NCBI GenBank assembly: GCA_026707445.1
Contig: JAPOWV010000021.1
Span: 1-64,000 of the forward strand
Direction of reading: 5' to 3'
Source of the DNA: Gammaproteobacteria bacterium
GTDB taxonomy: Bacteria; Pseudomonadota; Gammaproteobacteria; Steroidobacterales; Foliamicaceae
DNA: 64,000 nucleotides
In this document: positions 15,277 through 24,219 of the stretch, piece after piece
Layout: every line of letters starts with the position of its first letter
Position numbering within the stretch: position 1 is the first letter of the stretch
The notes under the pieces: model-generated
Told to the model about the DNA's origin: nothing
What the model saw: only the letters and a program-made list of their open reading frames with translations
The model's database searches: none
Position numbers and translations under genes: made by a program

Positions 15277-17256
15277 CTAGGCTCCGCCCGGCGGCAGGTA
15301 CCAGATGGGCGAGGTCCAAGCCATTTCTTGGATGGTCCTGGGGGCGTCGTTATCGCAGGCTTCCGGACGCTCATCGGCCGGGAGGGCGACACATTGCGCC
15401 CAGCTCCAGCGCAGGGTGGGCACTTCCACCGCGCGCAGGTAATAGTAAGAAGCCTCATCCGGATCGAACTCCGGGTCTTCGAACACGGCGCACAGGTCCG
15501 CCGATCCCGTGCCGCTCCAGGCTCCAGTCTGAAGGTCCACTTCGCCCTCGCTGTTTTCATGCCCCGCCACGTCGAAGACCTTGTAGCGGGCCTGGCCGTC
15601 GTCGTCGACCCAGCCCTTGATCACCTGGAGCTTCTGCAGTTGCGCCGCGTCCGGGTCCGGGTCTGCGCTCACGAATAGTTGCGGCGCGGCCCCTGCAGGC
15701 CCGTCGCTCAGATCGCCGCCCATGGGAATGCCCCGGGCATAGCCATGCGCCGCCCTGTCATCCATTTCGCAGGCGTTGTCCGCGAAGCCCCAGCCCGCGA
15801 ACAGGCGGGGGCTGATGCGCGTTCCGGTGGTGCCGAACACCTCCTTGCGTCGCAGGGACTCGAAGATCGCATCGCGCGAATTCTCCACGGCCCACACGCC
15901 GGCCAGGCCGCCCGGATTGGTATTCAGGGGGGAAGGCGAAATCCGGCGGTCGGGCAACCGGGTCTCCAGGTCGGTCTCCGGCGCGAGGTGCCCTGCCCAG
16001 TCATGCTCATGCGTGTCGCCCGCCGTGGAAATGTGCCCGTCCGTGGAAGCGATCACGCCCATCTTGTAGGAATTGACGCCGATCACGGCCCGGTCCTGCA
16101 AGCCGGTCAGGAGAATGCTGCGCAAAAAATCGTTCCTGGATATACAGCCGGCGCGCGCAAAGCCGCGGGTGCCGATTTCCCCTTCTGCGCAAAACCGCAC
16201 GACCGTCGGTTGACCGGTGAGCGACAATGCCTCCCTGCCGACGCTGCGCACCTGCTCCTGCTCGCACAGCTCGTCCTCGGCGCCGAGAATGTTCGGCAGC
16301 CCGTTGAAGCACTCGGAATTTCCCTTGTGCTGGAACACCTCCATGACCGGCTCCATCGCGTTGCGCAGTTCCGCTATCTCGCGGGCCGTGTCGCTGGACT
16401 CGAACCGGGAAATGAAGGACGGAAACATGGCCCCGGAACTCAGGTTCGAGTTATGCGGGATCGCCAGCACATCGCAACCTTCCACGCCTTCCAGGCACTG
16501 CTCGGTCAACTGCTCCCACAAGTCGACGTCCGTGGGTGACTCGATATAGGAGATCGCGTACTTCGGTACCCGGTCGTTCCGGAAAATGACGTTGCGGTGG
16601 TAGTTGTTGCTTCTGGGCGTGCCCGTGTGCTCGTAACCAACGAAAGTGGTGAAGCGGCAGGCCGAGGTCCGGTCGTAGGCCTCTTCGGCCATGTCCCGCG
16701 TGTTCTGCCACAGGGAAAGAGAGGCTTCAACGCAAACCGAACCGTCTTCGCCGCAGACGTCGGTCACGCGCTGGGGGTCCTCGCTGATGACTATTCGAAT
16801 GAAGGGCGACAGCCCCTCTCCGCTTTCACCGCGCAGGAACCTGCAGGAGTTGGCGTCGTACACCTCGCTCTCTTCATCGAAACAGAGCTTCATTTCGCCG
16901 AAGAACTCGGAGTGGTCGGTGACCGCCGCGAAGTCCAGCGGACGCTCGAGTTTCTGGGTCATCAGAACGCTGCCGTCCTCGGCGTAGGGCGGGATCGGAA
17001 TGGCTTCGCCCCTGGCGAAACGGTACGCGTCGGCCGGAGTGGTTCTTGTACCGATCGGGCGGGCGTCGAAAGAGTAGGCCGTATGGATGTGCAGGTCGCC
17101 GAAGTACGCATTGCGATTGGCGTTTCGGTCGATGCAGACTTCCCGGTCCTCGGTGTATGTCACCAGGCTCTCACCCGGCGGTTCCTGGCCCTGTTGTTGA
17201 GCGCACCCGCAAACCAGGAACGCAAGAATCGATAAGCCGAGCGGCTTGAGCGGCAT
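15277..17256 (-). CDS. DUF3604 family lipoprotein (PHP-like fold)
   Basis: A 659-residue protein with a lipoprotein signal (LSILAFLVCGCAQQQ, lipid Cys about 18). The DUF3604 signature follows: RNAYFGDLHIHTAYSFDARPIGTRTTPADAYRFARG, then FAAVTDHSEFFGE, AIPHNSNLS and IASTDGHISTAGDTHEHDW. The DLHIHT and TDHSE motifs are like the metal-binding motifs of PHP phosphoesterases, so a metal-dependent hydrolase is likely. Many cysteines suggest disulfides in the periplasm or outer membrane. It ends 18 bp before the PepSY start on the same strand. The biological substrate is not known for the family. Confidence 0.88.
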   Translation of the reverse strand: MPLKPLGLSILAFLVCGCAQQQGQEPPGESLVTYTEDREVCIDRNANRNAYFGDLHIHTAYSFDARPIGTRTTPADAYRFARGEAIPIPPYAEDGSVLMTQKLERPLDFAAVTDHSEFFGEMKLCFDEESEVYDANSCRFLRGESGEGLSPFIRIVISEDPQRVTDVCGEDGSVCVEASLSLWQNTRDMAEEAYDRTSACRFTTFVGYEHTGTPRSNNYHRNVIFRNDRVPKYAISYIESPTDVDLWEQLTEQCLEGVEGCDVLAIPHNSNLSSGAMFPSFISRFESSDTAREIAELRNAMEPVMEVFQHKGNSECFNGLPNILGAEDELCEQEQVRSVGREALSLTGQPTVVRFCAEGEIGTRGFARAGCISRNDFLRSILLTGLQDRAVIGVNSYKMGVIASTDGHISTAGDTHEHDWAGHLAPETDLETRLPDRRISPSPLNTNPGGLAGVWAVENSRDAIFESLRRKEVFGTTGTRISPRLFAGWGFADNACEMDDRAAHGYARGIPMGGDLSDGPAGAAPQLFVSADPDPDAAQLQKLQVIKGWVDDDGQARYKVFDVAGHENSEGEVDLQTGAWSGTGSADLCAVFEDPEFDPDEASYYYLRAVEVPTLRWSWAQCVALPADERPEACDNDAPRTIQEMAWTSPIWYLPPGGA

Positions 17257-17283
17257 ACATCCTCCTCCCCGGATGAAGGCCCG

Positions 17284-17514
17284 CTAACCGGCGCCGGATT
17301 GACGCTCGGTTTGCGGGAAAGGCGTCCGCCAGCCGTCCAGCCAGCCTTCGATACGGGCGATCCTTTGTTCCACCGAAGAAATCCGCGTGTTCAACGAAGA
17401 GATCCGCGTGTCCAGGCCGGAAATGTCCTGACGCAGATTCCTCCACACCAGCAGGATCGCGCTCAGAATCGGGACCACGATCGAGAAAACCGTTGCTAAC
17501 ACTTCTCCGTCCAT
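17284..17514 (-). CDS. Small membrane protein with coiled-coil tail
   Basis: A 76-residue protein from ATG 17514 (GGAGG lies just upstream; the longer frame begins in a less likely leader). One transmembrane helix (about 5-25; VLATVFSIVVPILSAILLVW) is followed by heptad-like repeats (ISGLDTRISSLNTRISSVEQRIARIEG) predicting a coiled coil that may oligomerise. It shares VExRxARxEG with the small protein at 50773-50964. No enzymatic function is expected; it may be a scaffold or membrane-stress protein. It sits 27 bp downstream of the DUF3604 gene on the same strand. Confidence 0.65.
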   Translation of the reverse strand: MDGEVLATVFSIVVPILSAILLVWRNLRQDISGLDTRISSLNTRISSVEQRIARIEGWLDGWRTPFPQTERQSGAG

Positions 17515-17638
17515 GAGTGCCTCCTTGGCATTGAATTGCAGAAAAAGTATAGCAATAAGCACGTCGGTAAACAGGGCGTGATCATGCGTTCTCGCCCGCT
17601 TTCCGGATACCCACTTGCCCGCTTAGACTTGCCGCGTT

Positions 17639-18241
17639 ATGAAATTTCACTCCCAGCACTACCTTGTCGGCGAGCAGGCCGATCAGACCCCGGTCCCCGA
17701 GCAGTTCGAGGCCGGGCCGTTCAGGAAATCCCGCCCGCCGGAACCGCTGCGGTTCGAGGTCAACATGGTGGCCGAGGCGCACGGCAAGCAGCAGAAGACC
17801 GGCACCGTGCAGGTCAACATACCCGGCTTCAGCCCGGTCACGCTGTATTGCGACGAGCAGCCCCCGGTGGGCGACGACCAGGCCCCGCCGCCACTGGCGT
17901 TCTTCACCGCCGGCATCGGCTTCTGCCTGATGACGCACATGACCGACATCCTCAACACGCGCAAGATCGAGGTAACTTCGATGCGCCTGGAGCAGCGGGT
18001 CCGGTTCATGACCACGCTCGGGACCATGCGCGAACTCGGCCACCGCACCACGGGCGAGACCGAAAAGGTGGAGACGCACGTCATCATCGACAGCCCCGAA
18101 CCGCCGGAAAGGATCCAGGCCCTGCTCGAGGAAGCCGAGAGCTCCTGCATGGCCCACCATGCGCTGCGCAATCCCATCCCCTGGTCGACGCGACTGGTGT
18201 ATAACGGTGTTGAAATCGACGCCCGGGACAGCTCCGAGTAG
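17639..18241 (+). CDS. OsmC-family thiol peroxidase-like protein
   Basis: A 200-residue OsmC-fold protein. The two cysteines of the family are present in AGIGFCLMTHMTDIL and AESSCMAHHAL, and the central HVIIDSPEPPERIQALLEEAE helix matches. OsmC/Ohr proteins reduce organic hydroperoxides; this longer version (typical 140-150 residues) has a 50-residue N-terminal extension, so hydrolase-associated OsmC relatives are also possible. The alpha/beta hydrolase starts 3 bp after its stop, so the two form an operon. Confidence 0.82.
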   Translation: MKFHSQHYLVGEQADQTPVPEQFEAGPFRKSRPPEPLRFEVNMVAEAHGKQQKTGTVQVNIPGFSPVTLYCDEQPPVGDDQAPPPLAFFTAGIGFCLMTHMTDILNTRKIEVTSMRLEQRVRFMTTLGTMRELGHRTTGETEKVETHVIIDSPEPPERIQALLEEAESSCMAHHALRNPIPWSTRLVYNGVEIDARDSSE

Positions 18242-18243
18242 AT

Positions 18244-19068
18244 ATGCATGGCTTTGCAGGAATTTCCGACGAACTGACGATTCACTATGTGTCCCAGGGG
18301 CAGGGCCGGCCCCTGGTGTTCATTCCGGGCTGGACCATGGATACGGGAGCTTTCAGGGAGAACCTCGGGCCGCTGTCGGTGGATTTCCGGGCGATTGCGT
18401 ACGACCCGCGCAGCCACGGAAAGTCGACCCGGACCGAAACCGGACACGATTACCGGCAGCACGGGGCGGACCTGGCGGCGTTCCTGGACGAGTTGGAACT
18501 CAAGGATGTTGTGCTGCTCGGCTGGTCGGCCGGCGCCTGTGCCGCCTACTCCTACTTCGAGCAGTTCGGATACGGAAACGTCCGGGCCTTCGTCAATATC
18601 GACCAGCCACCCAAAGCGGTCAGGGAAACGCCCGCCGACTGGGGAATCAACTCGCGGGAACAACTGGCGCAATTCGAGCAGTTCATGGCCTCGCCGCAAA
18701 GGGAGGAGTTCGCAAGAATGGCCGCGCCGACGATGTTTCTTGAGCCGCCTACCGACGCGGGGTTTGTCGACGAATTCGTTGCCAGCTCGATGAGCACGCC
18801 GCAACCCGCCGCTTCGCTTCTGCTGCGGGAAGTGAATCGCAGCGACTACACGGAGACCGCCAGGGAGGTGGCCTCGCGCATACCCGTGCTGCATATCGTC
18901 AAGCAGGAGCACGGGGAGACCGCCCGGCGCTGGATCGAAGCCAACGCGCCGCAGATCGAACTGTGCGTGTTGGGTGGACACATGATGTTCATGGAGTTTC
19001 CGGCTCAGTTCAACGCCGCCGTCATCCGCTTCCTCAACGCCCACTTGCGGGAGACCGCTCGCCCTTAA
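18244..19068 (+). CDS. Alpha/beta-hydrolase
   Basis: A 274-residue soluble alpha/beta-hydrolase. The oxyanion segment is VFIPGWTMD, the nucleophile elbow is LLGWSAGACAAY (Ser), and the catalytic His is in LGGHMMFMEFP. Size and motifs match esterase, haloperoxidase-like and meta-cleavage hydrolase families without singling one out. It is translated right after the OsmC-like gene; OsmC/hydrolase pairs are often found together. Confidence 0.85.
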   Translation: MHGFAGISDELTIHYVSQGQGRPLVFIPGWTMDTGAFRENLGPLSVDFRAIAYDPRSHGKSTRTETGHDYRQHGADLAAFLDELELKDVVLLGWSAGACAAYSYFEQFGYGNVRAFVNIDQPPKAVRETPADWGINSREQLAQFEQFMASPQREEFARMAAPTMFLEPPTDAGFVDEFVASSMSTPQPAASLLLREVNRSDYTETAREVASRIPVLHIVKQEHGETARRWIEANAPQIELCVLGGHMMFMEFPAQFNAAVIRFLNAHLRETARP

Positions 19069-19175
19069 GGCGGGGTGTGCGTCATGTGCTCGTGTTACGA
19101 TTCAGAACCAGACGGGCGCAAGGGATCCCTTGTCCGTTTGGTTAATCGGAATTGTTGGCTTGTTGAGGGACTAAC

Positions 19176-19709
19176 ATGCAAGAATGGCTGGACAGTCCGC
19201 TTATCGTGACGGCGATCATCGCTGTGATTTCTGCGTTTGGAACCGTATTCATCTGGGTGGGCAAGGTGAACTCAGATAGAGAAGGATTCAAAATCTTCAT
19301 GAGAAAAGTGGACGGCAATCTTGAGAAGATTGCTGACAATATCGCTCAGATAGTTACGCGCATTTCTGTGATGGAGAGGGGCAGTCCACTCCGGCTTAAT
19401 GAACTTGGAAGGTCCATTTCAGAGTTTCTGGACGCGGCGAATTGGGCGAAAGGCATTGCCGGCTCTCTACACGAATCAATGAGGGGGAAGTCTGAGTATG
19501 AAATCCAGCAGCTTTGCTTTGAGTATTTCCGCAGTGAATTCAAACCAGACGATGAGCAGGACGCAAAGCTAAAGGACTGCGCTTATCAGAACGGTGTGCC
19601 GGTGTCCGTCGTTCTTGACGTTTTGGCGCTTGAAATGCGAGATATCCTGATCGCCGCCAAGCAAGCAACTCCCGATAGCCCGGCCGCCGTCCCTGCCATC
19701 GGCCAATGA
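19176..19709 (+). CDS. Unknown membrane-anchored protein with coiled coil, low-GC
   Basis: A 177-residue protein. One N-terminal transmembrane helix (about 8-30; IVTAIIAVISAFGTVFIWVG) precedes a predicted coiled coil (FMRKVDGNLEKIADNIAQIVTRISVMERG) and a helical C-terminal domain (EIQQLCFEYFRSEF, VSVVLDVLALEMRDILI). No known family. GAGGGA lies before the ATG. The gene and its upstream region are visibly poorer in G+C than the surrounding sequence, suggesting transfer. The topology resembles the small TM-plus-coil proteins at 17284 and 50773. The stop overlaps the next frame by ATGA. Confidence 0.65.
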   Translation: MQEWLDSPLIVTAIIAVISAFGTVFIWVGKVNSDREGFKIFMRKVDGNLEKIADNIAQIVTRISVMERGSPLRLNELGRSISEFLDAANWAKGIAGSLHESMRGKSEYEIQQLCFEYFRSEFKPDDEQDAKLKDCAYQNGVPVSVVLDVLALEMRDILIAAKQATPDSPAAVPAIGQ

Positions 19710-19924
19710 GATATGACCGTCTGAACAACAAGCGCCGTAAGCCTGCGCTTACCGAGTTTCTGCGGGATTCTCCGCTTGCCGGCGTGAAATTGCACCTGGA
19801 GCGCGACCGCTCCCTGCCGTACGGCAGCCGGCCGCGGCCAGTGGTTCGATCTGGTCCAGATTGCTGCCTGCGCGGGAGCGTCTGGGATTTCGGGCGCCGG
19901 AATCCTTCAGCCGGAACGCAGTGA
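19706..19924 (+). pseudogene. Phd/YefM-type antitoxin C-terminal remnant
   Basis: The frame starts MRYDRLNNKRRKPALTEF and continues LRDSPLAGVKLHLERDRS. This strongly resembles the toxin-neutralising C-terminus of Phd/YefM antitoxins (typically YERLTxRxxSLxEFLxxSPLAGxxLDLERDR). The DNA-binding N-terminal domain is missing and no toxin gene follows; UPF0261 starts directly after. It could be read as a 72-residue ORF coupled to the gene before it, but the last 30 residues look non-coding. I interpret it as the scar of a lost toxin-antitoxin module in the low-GC insert. Confidence 0.5.
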
Positions 19925-19927
19925 ACC

Positions 19928-21121
19928 ATGGCCAAAGTCTACGTAATTGGCACCTTCGACACCAAGCAAGCGGAGCTTACGTACGCGGGCGAATGCGTGC
20001 AGTCAGCCGGAGCGGCCGCACTCCTGATTGACGTCTCGACAGTGTCCCCCTCGGATGCCTCGGATGTTCCGGCCGGGGACGTCGCCAGGTGGCATCCGGG
20101 CGGGGAATCCGCTGTGCTGGGCCAGTCCGACCGGGGCACAGCCGTCGCGGCGATGGGCGAGGCATTGTCCAACTACCTGGTATCCCGCGACGACATCGGC
20201 GCCGTGCTCGGTCTGGGCGGGTCGGGCAACACCGCCATCGTTACCGCAGCCCTGCGCGCGCTTCCCGTAGGGGTGCCGAAGATCATGGTCTCCACCATGG
20301 CTTCCGGCGATGTTTCCGCTTATGTGGGCCCCAACGATATCGCGATGATGTACTCGGTGGTGGATATCGCAGGCCTGAACGCCATTTCCCGGCAGGTCAT
20401 CGCGAATGCGGCGCACGCCGCGGCCGGCATGGCGCTGAACAGGGCGGAAACTGCCGACTCCGCCAGACCGGCACTCGGCTTCACGATGTTCGGGGTGACG
20501 ACGCCGTGCATCACGGCCATTCGCTCGGCGCTGGAGGCCGATTTCGATTGCTTTGTCTTTCACGCCACTGGCACGGGTGGACAGTCGATGGAGAAACTCG
20601 TCGATTCGGGATTGCTGGGTGGCGTCTTTGACATCACCACGACTGAAGTGTGTGATTACCTGGTGGGGGGTGTTCTTCCCTGCACGCCCGACCGCTTTGG
20701 CGCAGTAATCCGCAGCGGGGTCCCGTACGTGGGATCGGTGGGCGCTGTCGATATGGTCAATTTCGGCGCCCGCGAAACGGTACCGGAGAAATTTCAATCG
20801 AGGCGCCTACATGTTCACAACCCGCAGATCACCCTGATGCGAACGACTGTCGAGGAGAACGAGGCCATCGGCGCATGGATCGTGGAAAGGGTCAATCGGA
20901 TGACAGGGCCCGTGCGTTTTCTGCTCCCGCTCAAGGGGGTTTCCGCGATAGACAAGGAGGATCAGCCGTTCCATGACCCGGAGGCCGACGAGGCTTTGTT
21001 CGACTCGATACGCACCGGCTGGACAAACTCGCCGAACCGCAAACTGGTCGAGGTGGACGCACACATCAACGACGACGTGTTTACCCGGGAGGCGCTGCGC
21101 CAATTTCGGTCCCTGGGATAA
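19928..21121 (+). CDS. UPF0261/Tm-1-like ATP-binding domain protein
   Basis: A 397-residue member of UPF0261, the N-terminal half of the tomato Tm-1 protein. It begins KVYVIGTFDTKQAELTYAGE, has the conserved GAVLGLGGSGNTAIVTAAL and PKIMVSTMASGDVSAYVGPNDIAMMYSVVDIAGLN, and ends FDSIRTGWTNSPNRKLVEVDAHINDDVF. Family knowledge: the domain binds ATP, and bacterial members usually neighbour a PEP-hydrolase-type TIM barrel. That partner is found here at 24220-25053 on the opposite strand. Its reaction in bacteria is not settled. Confidence 0.88.
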   Translation: MAKVYVIGTFDTKQAELTYAGECVQSAGAAALLIDVSTVSPSDASDVPAGDVARWHPGGESAVLGQSDRGTAVAAMGEALSNYLVSRDDIGAVLGLGGSGNTAIVTAALRALPVGVPKIMVSTMASGDVSAYVGPNDIAMMYSVVDIAGLNAISRQVIANAAHAAAGMALNRAETADSARPALGFTMFGVTTPCITAIRSALEADFDCFVFHATGTGGQSMEKLVDSGLLGGVFDITTTEVCDYLVGGVLPCTPDRFGAVIRSGVPYVGSVGAVDMVNFGARETVPEKFQSRRLHVHNPQITLMRTTVEENEAIGAWIVERVNRMTGPVRFLLPLKGVSAIDKEDQPFHDPEADEALFDSIRTGWTNSPNRKLVEVDAHINDDVFTREALRQFRSLG

Positions 21122-21162
21122 GAACCCTCGCCCGCGCCTGCGCCTGCCTGCTGGCCCTGCTG

Positions 21163-22029
21163 TTGACGGCCTGCACCGTTACGGGCGGCCAGGAGCCGTC
21201 CATGCTGGAAGCCGGTAACGATGCCATCCCGGCAGCGGGACTGCTGGTGGATCTGGACGCGGACCGGCATGTGACGCTGGAAACCCGGCCCGACCTGGCG
21301 GGTGAGGGCCACAGGGTGGGTGAGGTGTCCGCATGGGGCAACCAGGTGAAAGGCGGGAAGATTATTGATTTCCGCAACTTCCGTCCCGGCGGCAGGCCCG
21401 CGCTTCGCGGGCCCGTGGCGGAGCTCAACGGGCATCACGCCATCGTCTTCGACGAGGACGAACTGGTCAACAGCGCCGAGGACGCGCTGGATCATCTGAC
21501 CACGGGCAGCGGGTTTACCTGGGCGGCGGTGATCGCCGGCCACCGGCAGGTGCCCACGCGCGCTCCCTACAAGAACATCAACGCTTTCTTCGGCAATCTC
21601 AAGAACGGTCCCGAGTTTGAGGGCGTATGGGCGGGATTCGACGACGACAACACGGTAAGCATGAACCCGCGCAATTCCCGTTCGTTCGGAACGTGGAACC
21701 GGGACAACCCCAAGCTCACGGGGCCGAGGCTCGAGGAAGGCCGTTTCCACGTCGTGGCCGGTCGCCTGGGGGCGGGCAGGGGCGCGGTGATCGCGGAACT
21801 CTTCGTCGATCAGCCCACGGCGGTGGACAGGGACACGTTTGTGGTCGTCCCGGAAGCCGACCCGTCAAAACTGGCGATCGGACAGGAACGGGAGGCTCTG
21901 GATCATCCGGGCAAGGAAGCGTTCAACGGCGAAATCGCGCGCATGCTGTTCTGGGAAAGACCCTTGTCCGATGCGGAGCTGGCATCCGTCATTCGGCATC
22001 TCAAGTCCACGTACGGTGTCGGGGACTGA
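21163..22029 (+). CDS. LamG/concanavalin-fold lipoprotein-like protein, start unclear
   Basis: About 288 residues with a beta-rich concanavalin/LamG-like pattern (FTWAAVIAGHR, NINAFFGNLKNG, GRFHVVAGRLGAG, FNGEIARMLFWERPLSDAELASVIRHL). The final segment is typical of LamG domains. The frame upstream of TTG 21163 encodes a hydrophobic stretch and lipobox (LLALLLTAC, Cys at about 21172), which a TTG start at 21163 would cut off. No ATG, GTG or TTG is in frame between 21061 and 21162, so the start is non-canonical or a sequencing frameshift is present. Probably a carbohydrate-binding lipoprotein acting with the DUF1080 and ThuA proteins downstream. Confidence 0.7.
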   Translation: MTACTVTGGQEPSMLEAGNDAIPAAGLLVDLDADRHVTLETRPDLAGEGHRVGEVSAWGNQVKGGKIIDFRNFRPGGRPALRGPVAELNGHHAIVFDEDELVNSAEDALDHLTTGSGFTWAAVIAGHRQVPTRAPYKNINAFFGNLKNGPEFEGVWAGFDDDNTVSMNPRNSRSFGTWNRDNPKLTGPRLEEGRFHVVAGRLGAGRGAVIAELFVDQPTAVDRDTFVVVPEADPSKLAIGQEREALDHPGKEAFNGEIARMLFWERPLSDAELASVIRHLKSTYGVGD

Positions 22030-22070
22030 CCGGGACCTCCTGAATGCTCAGCGGCAGGATGCCCACGCCT

Positions 22071-22943
22071 TCAGGGAGATGCGTCGGATGAATTCGCGTG
22101 CCGTGTCGTGCGCCGGCGGACGAACCGCTGCGCAATGTCCGGCTCCGTCTTGAGTTCCCGGACCGTGATGTCCTTGAATTGCACTGCCATGGCCATGTCC
22201 CGGTGTATCTGCAATGCAAAAGCGCCCTCCAGCGAGCGGCTGGCCTCGTCGTTGTCGATTGCCTCCAGCGTCACCATGCCATTGAGCGCGTGGATGAGGC
22301 GGTTGCCGTATGCGATCACGATGTGTTCGTTCCACTCGGGATAATGTCTTGCCGCGGCCATGATTTCGGCCTTTGAGTTCACTGTGCCGGTGACCCGTCG
22401 CTCGAAGGTTTCCCCTGACGGGTTCGCGGCGGCGAAGATTTCGACCGTTTCCCCGTACAGCGCAAGCAGTTCACGCGCCTCGTCCTCCCACAGCATGGCA
22501 AAGGTCCGGTCTGCGTGCGTGGTCACGATGTTTGCCTGGTAGCCGCGAACGACAAACGGTTTTCCTTCTATCCCGCGGCCCCGGTATTGCAGGCCGGAAT
22601 TGCCGATTTCGGTAAGAAAGCGGTACTTGAGCCGGGCTTCGAAATTGGCAAACGTCCCTTCCCGAATGAGGTAGGTGTTTTCCTCAAGCGGGGTGTCCGT
22701 GCGGCCGGTAATCGCGCCGTCGATCACGGACCAGTACCGGCTGTCGCCCGACCAGCCGTCTAGGGACTTGCCGTCGAACAGAGAGATTTCTCCCGGGGCT
22801 GCAGGTTCCTTCCGAGCCGATTCCGACTGGCCCGCCGCCGGCCAGGCCACGAGGATTGCCGCTAATAGCGCGCCTGGATAAATCGCGATGGCGGCCAGCC
22901 CCAGCAGGTCGACGGGGCGGGCACGCCGGCGGTCGTCGCGCAC
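22071..22943 (-). CDS. DUF1080 protein (3-keto-glycoside hydrolase-like)
   Basis: A concanavalin-fold DUF1080 protein with an N-terminal membrane/signal segment (LLGLAAIAIYPGALLAAILVAWPAAGQS). The family motifs ISLFDGKSLDGW, YWSVIDGAITG, NSGLQYRG, and the ending ALQIHRDMAMAVQFKDITVREL are all present. Family knowledge: DUF1080 (3-keto-disaccharide hydrolase) proteins cleave 3-keto-sugars, often next to ThuA-type proteins. GTG 22943 begins 2 bp after the upstream gene's stop; an earlier GTG (22970) would overlap it by 25 bp. The C-terminal 20 residues are unusually Arg-rich. Confidence 0.85.
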   Translation of the reverse strand: MRDDRRRARPVDLLGLAAIAIYPGALLAAILVAWPAAGQSESARKEPAAPGEISLFDGKSLDGWSGDSRYWSVIDGAITGRTDTPLEENTYLIREGTFANFEARLKYRFLTEIGNSGLQYRGRGIEGKPFVVRGYQANIVTTHADRTFAMLWEDEARELLALYGETVEIFAAANPSGETFERRVTGTVNSKAEIMAAARHYPEWNEHIVIAYGNRLIHALNGMVTLEAIDNDEASRSLEGAFALQIHRDMAMAVQFKDITVRELKTEPDIAQRFVRRRTTRHANSSDASP

Positions 22944-22945
22944 GG

Positions 22946-24187
22946 CTATTCGCCGATGACTTCCCGCCACGCCGAGTCGAAGCTGATGGCGAGCACGGCC
23001 CTGGTATCGCCGATGTTCGTTGCGTTGTGATAGACGCCCTTGGGAATGCTGACCGTGTCCCCGGCCTTCATCTCCACCGTGACGTCGTCCATCGTGTGCA
23101 GGATATGGCCCTCGACCACATGCAGCACTTCATCGCAATTGGGATGGTAGTGCCTGGGGTTGGATTTGCCGACGTCGACGATAGCGATTCCGGTAGTGAG
23201 TACATCCGTATTGCCCATGGGTCCCGTGACGTGCCAGTCGATGCGGCCCCAATCGAGATGCATCACGGAGTATTCCTCTGCCGTCATCACTCGGGACACC
23301 GAAAACGGGTTTTCTCCATACCGTGGATTGAGCAATTTGGCCGCAAGCACCGGGTCGGCCTGCGTGGACACACCGGTTTCCGGGATCTCGATGCGGCTGG
23401 CCCAGGCGATGGCGTTCAGCAGCAGCGTGCGAACCCCCGGTACATCAAAAGCGGACAGTTCGTTGCCGCCCGTAAAGGCAAACGAGCGTCCGCCATCGAC
23501 CCGCTCGAAGGCCCATGCGGCCACTCCCTGCCGCGGCTCCGACGCCGCGGCGTTTCCCGCGCCTGAAAGGGGCATGATCTGCCCGGTCACGACCGGCCGT
23601 ACGTGGCCGGATTCATGGTCGAAGTCCAGGGGTGAATAGGCTTCGTCCACGTACGCGATTTCCCCGACCCCGCGGCCCGCGGGATGGTCGTTTTCCGCCG
23701 TGCTTACGGAGAAAAACGCCTTTGACAGCTCGCCGTCGGGAGGCAGGGTGCCGCCGAACCAGCTCTTGAGCGAAGGACGCAGCGCGTCGTCATCGGTGAA
23801 AGCCGCGTGATGGACGGCCACCAGCGACCCGCCATCGGACACGAAGCGGCCCACAGCGGAGCGGACAGCAGCGTCCTGAAGTGGATTTTCCTGCCGGCCG
23901 TCGAAATACATCACCAGCGTTGTCGCCCCGTCCAGCGACGTTTCCTCGGTCCACCCGAACGGAAAGGCCTCGATATCGGGTTCCGACCCCTCTTCGGACA
24001 CGGCGGATTCCATGAGCATGGTTTCCAGGGCGCGCACGCCGGAGAAAAATTCATGTACGCCTTGCCCCTGGCTGGTTCTTGCTCCAACGATCACGATCCT
24101 CGTTTGCGCTTCTTCGGCAAATCCGGGAGCGGTGGGGACCAGCAACAACAGCGAGAGCGCGAAGATGAACTGCTTGATGAATGACAT
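22946..24187 (-). CDS. ThuA-like domain fused to a cupin
   Basis: A 413-residue secreted protein (signal FIFALSLLLLVPTAPGFA) with two parts. The ThuA/glutamine-amidotransferase-like region (about 25-260) has LVAVHHAAF, SWFGGTLPP and RSFAFTGG. The cupin (about 320-410) has PRHYHPNCDEVLHVVEG and IPKGVYHNATN with the usual metal ligands His, His, Glu, His. ATG 24187 has AAGGAAA upstream. ThuA proteins belong to trehalose and other disaccharide use and bind or modify keto-sugars; the fused cupin might be an isomerase or sensor. It lies between the DUF1080 and PEP-hydrolase-like genes, likely one operon. Confidence 0.85.
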   Translation of the reverse strand: MSFIKQFIFALSLLLLVPTAPGFAEEAQTRIVIVGARTSQGQGVHEFFSGVRALETMLMESAVSEEGSEPDIEAFPFGWTEETSLDGATTLVMYFDGRQENPLQDAAVRSAVGRFVSDGGSLVAVHHAAFTDDDALRPSLKSWFGGTLPPDGELSKAFFSVSTAENDHPAGRGVGEIAYVDEAYSPLDFDHESGHVRPVVTGQIMPLSGAGNAAASEPRQGVAAWAFERVDGGRSFAFTGGNELSAFDVPGVRTLLLNAIAWASRIEIPETGVSTQADPVLAAKLLNPRYGENPFSVSRVMTAEEYSVMHLDWGRIDWHVTGPMGNTDVLTTGIAIVDVGKSNPRHYHPNCDEVLHVVEGHILHTMDDVTVEMKAGDTVSIPKGVYHNATNIGDTRAVLAISFDSAWREVIGE

Positions 24188-24219
24188 AGTCGTTTCCTTT
24201 GTTTTGTAGGATTGGGAAA

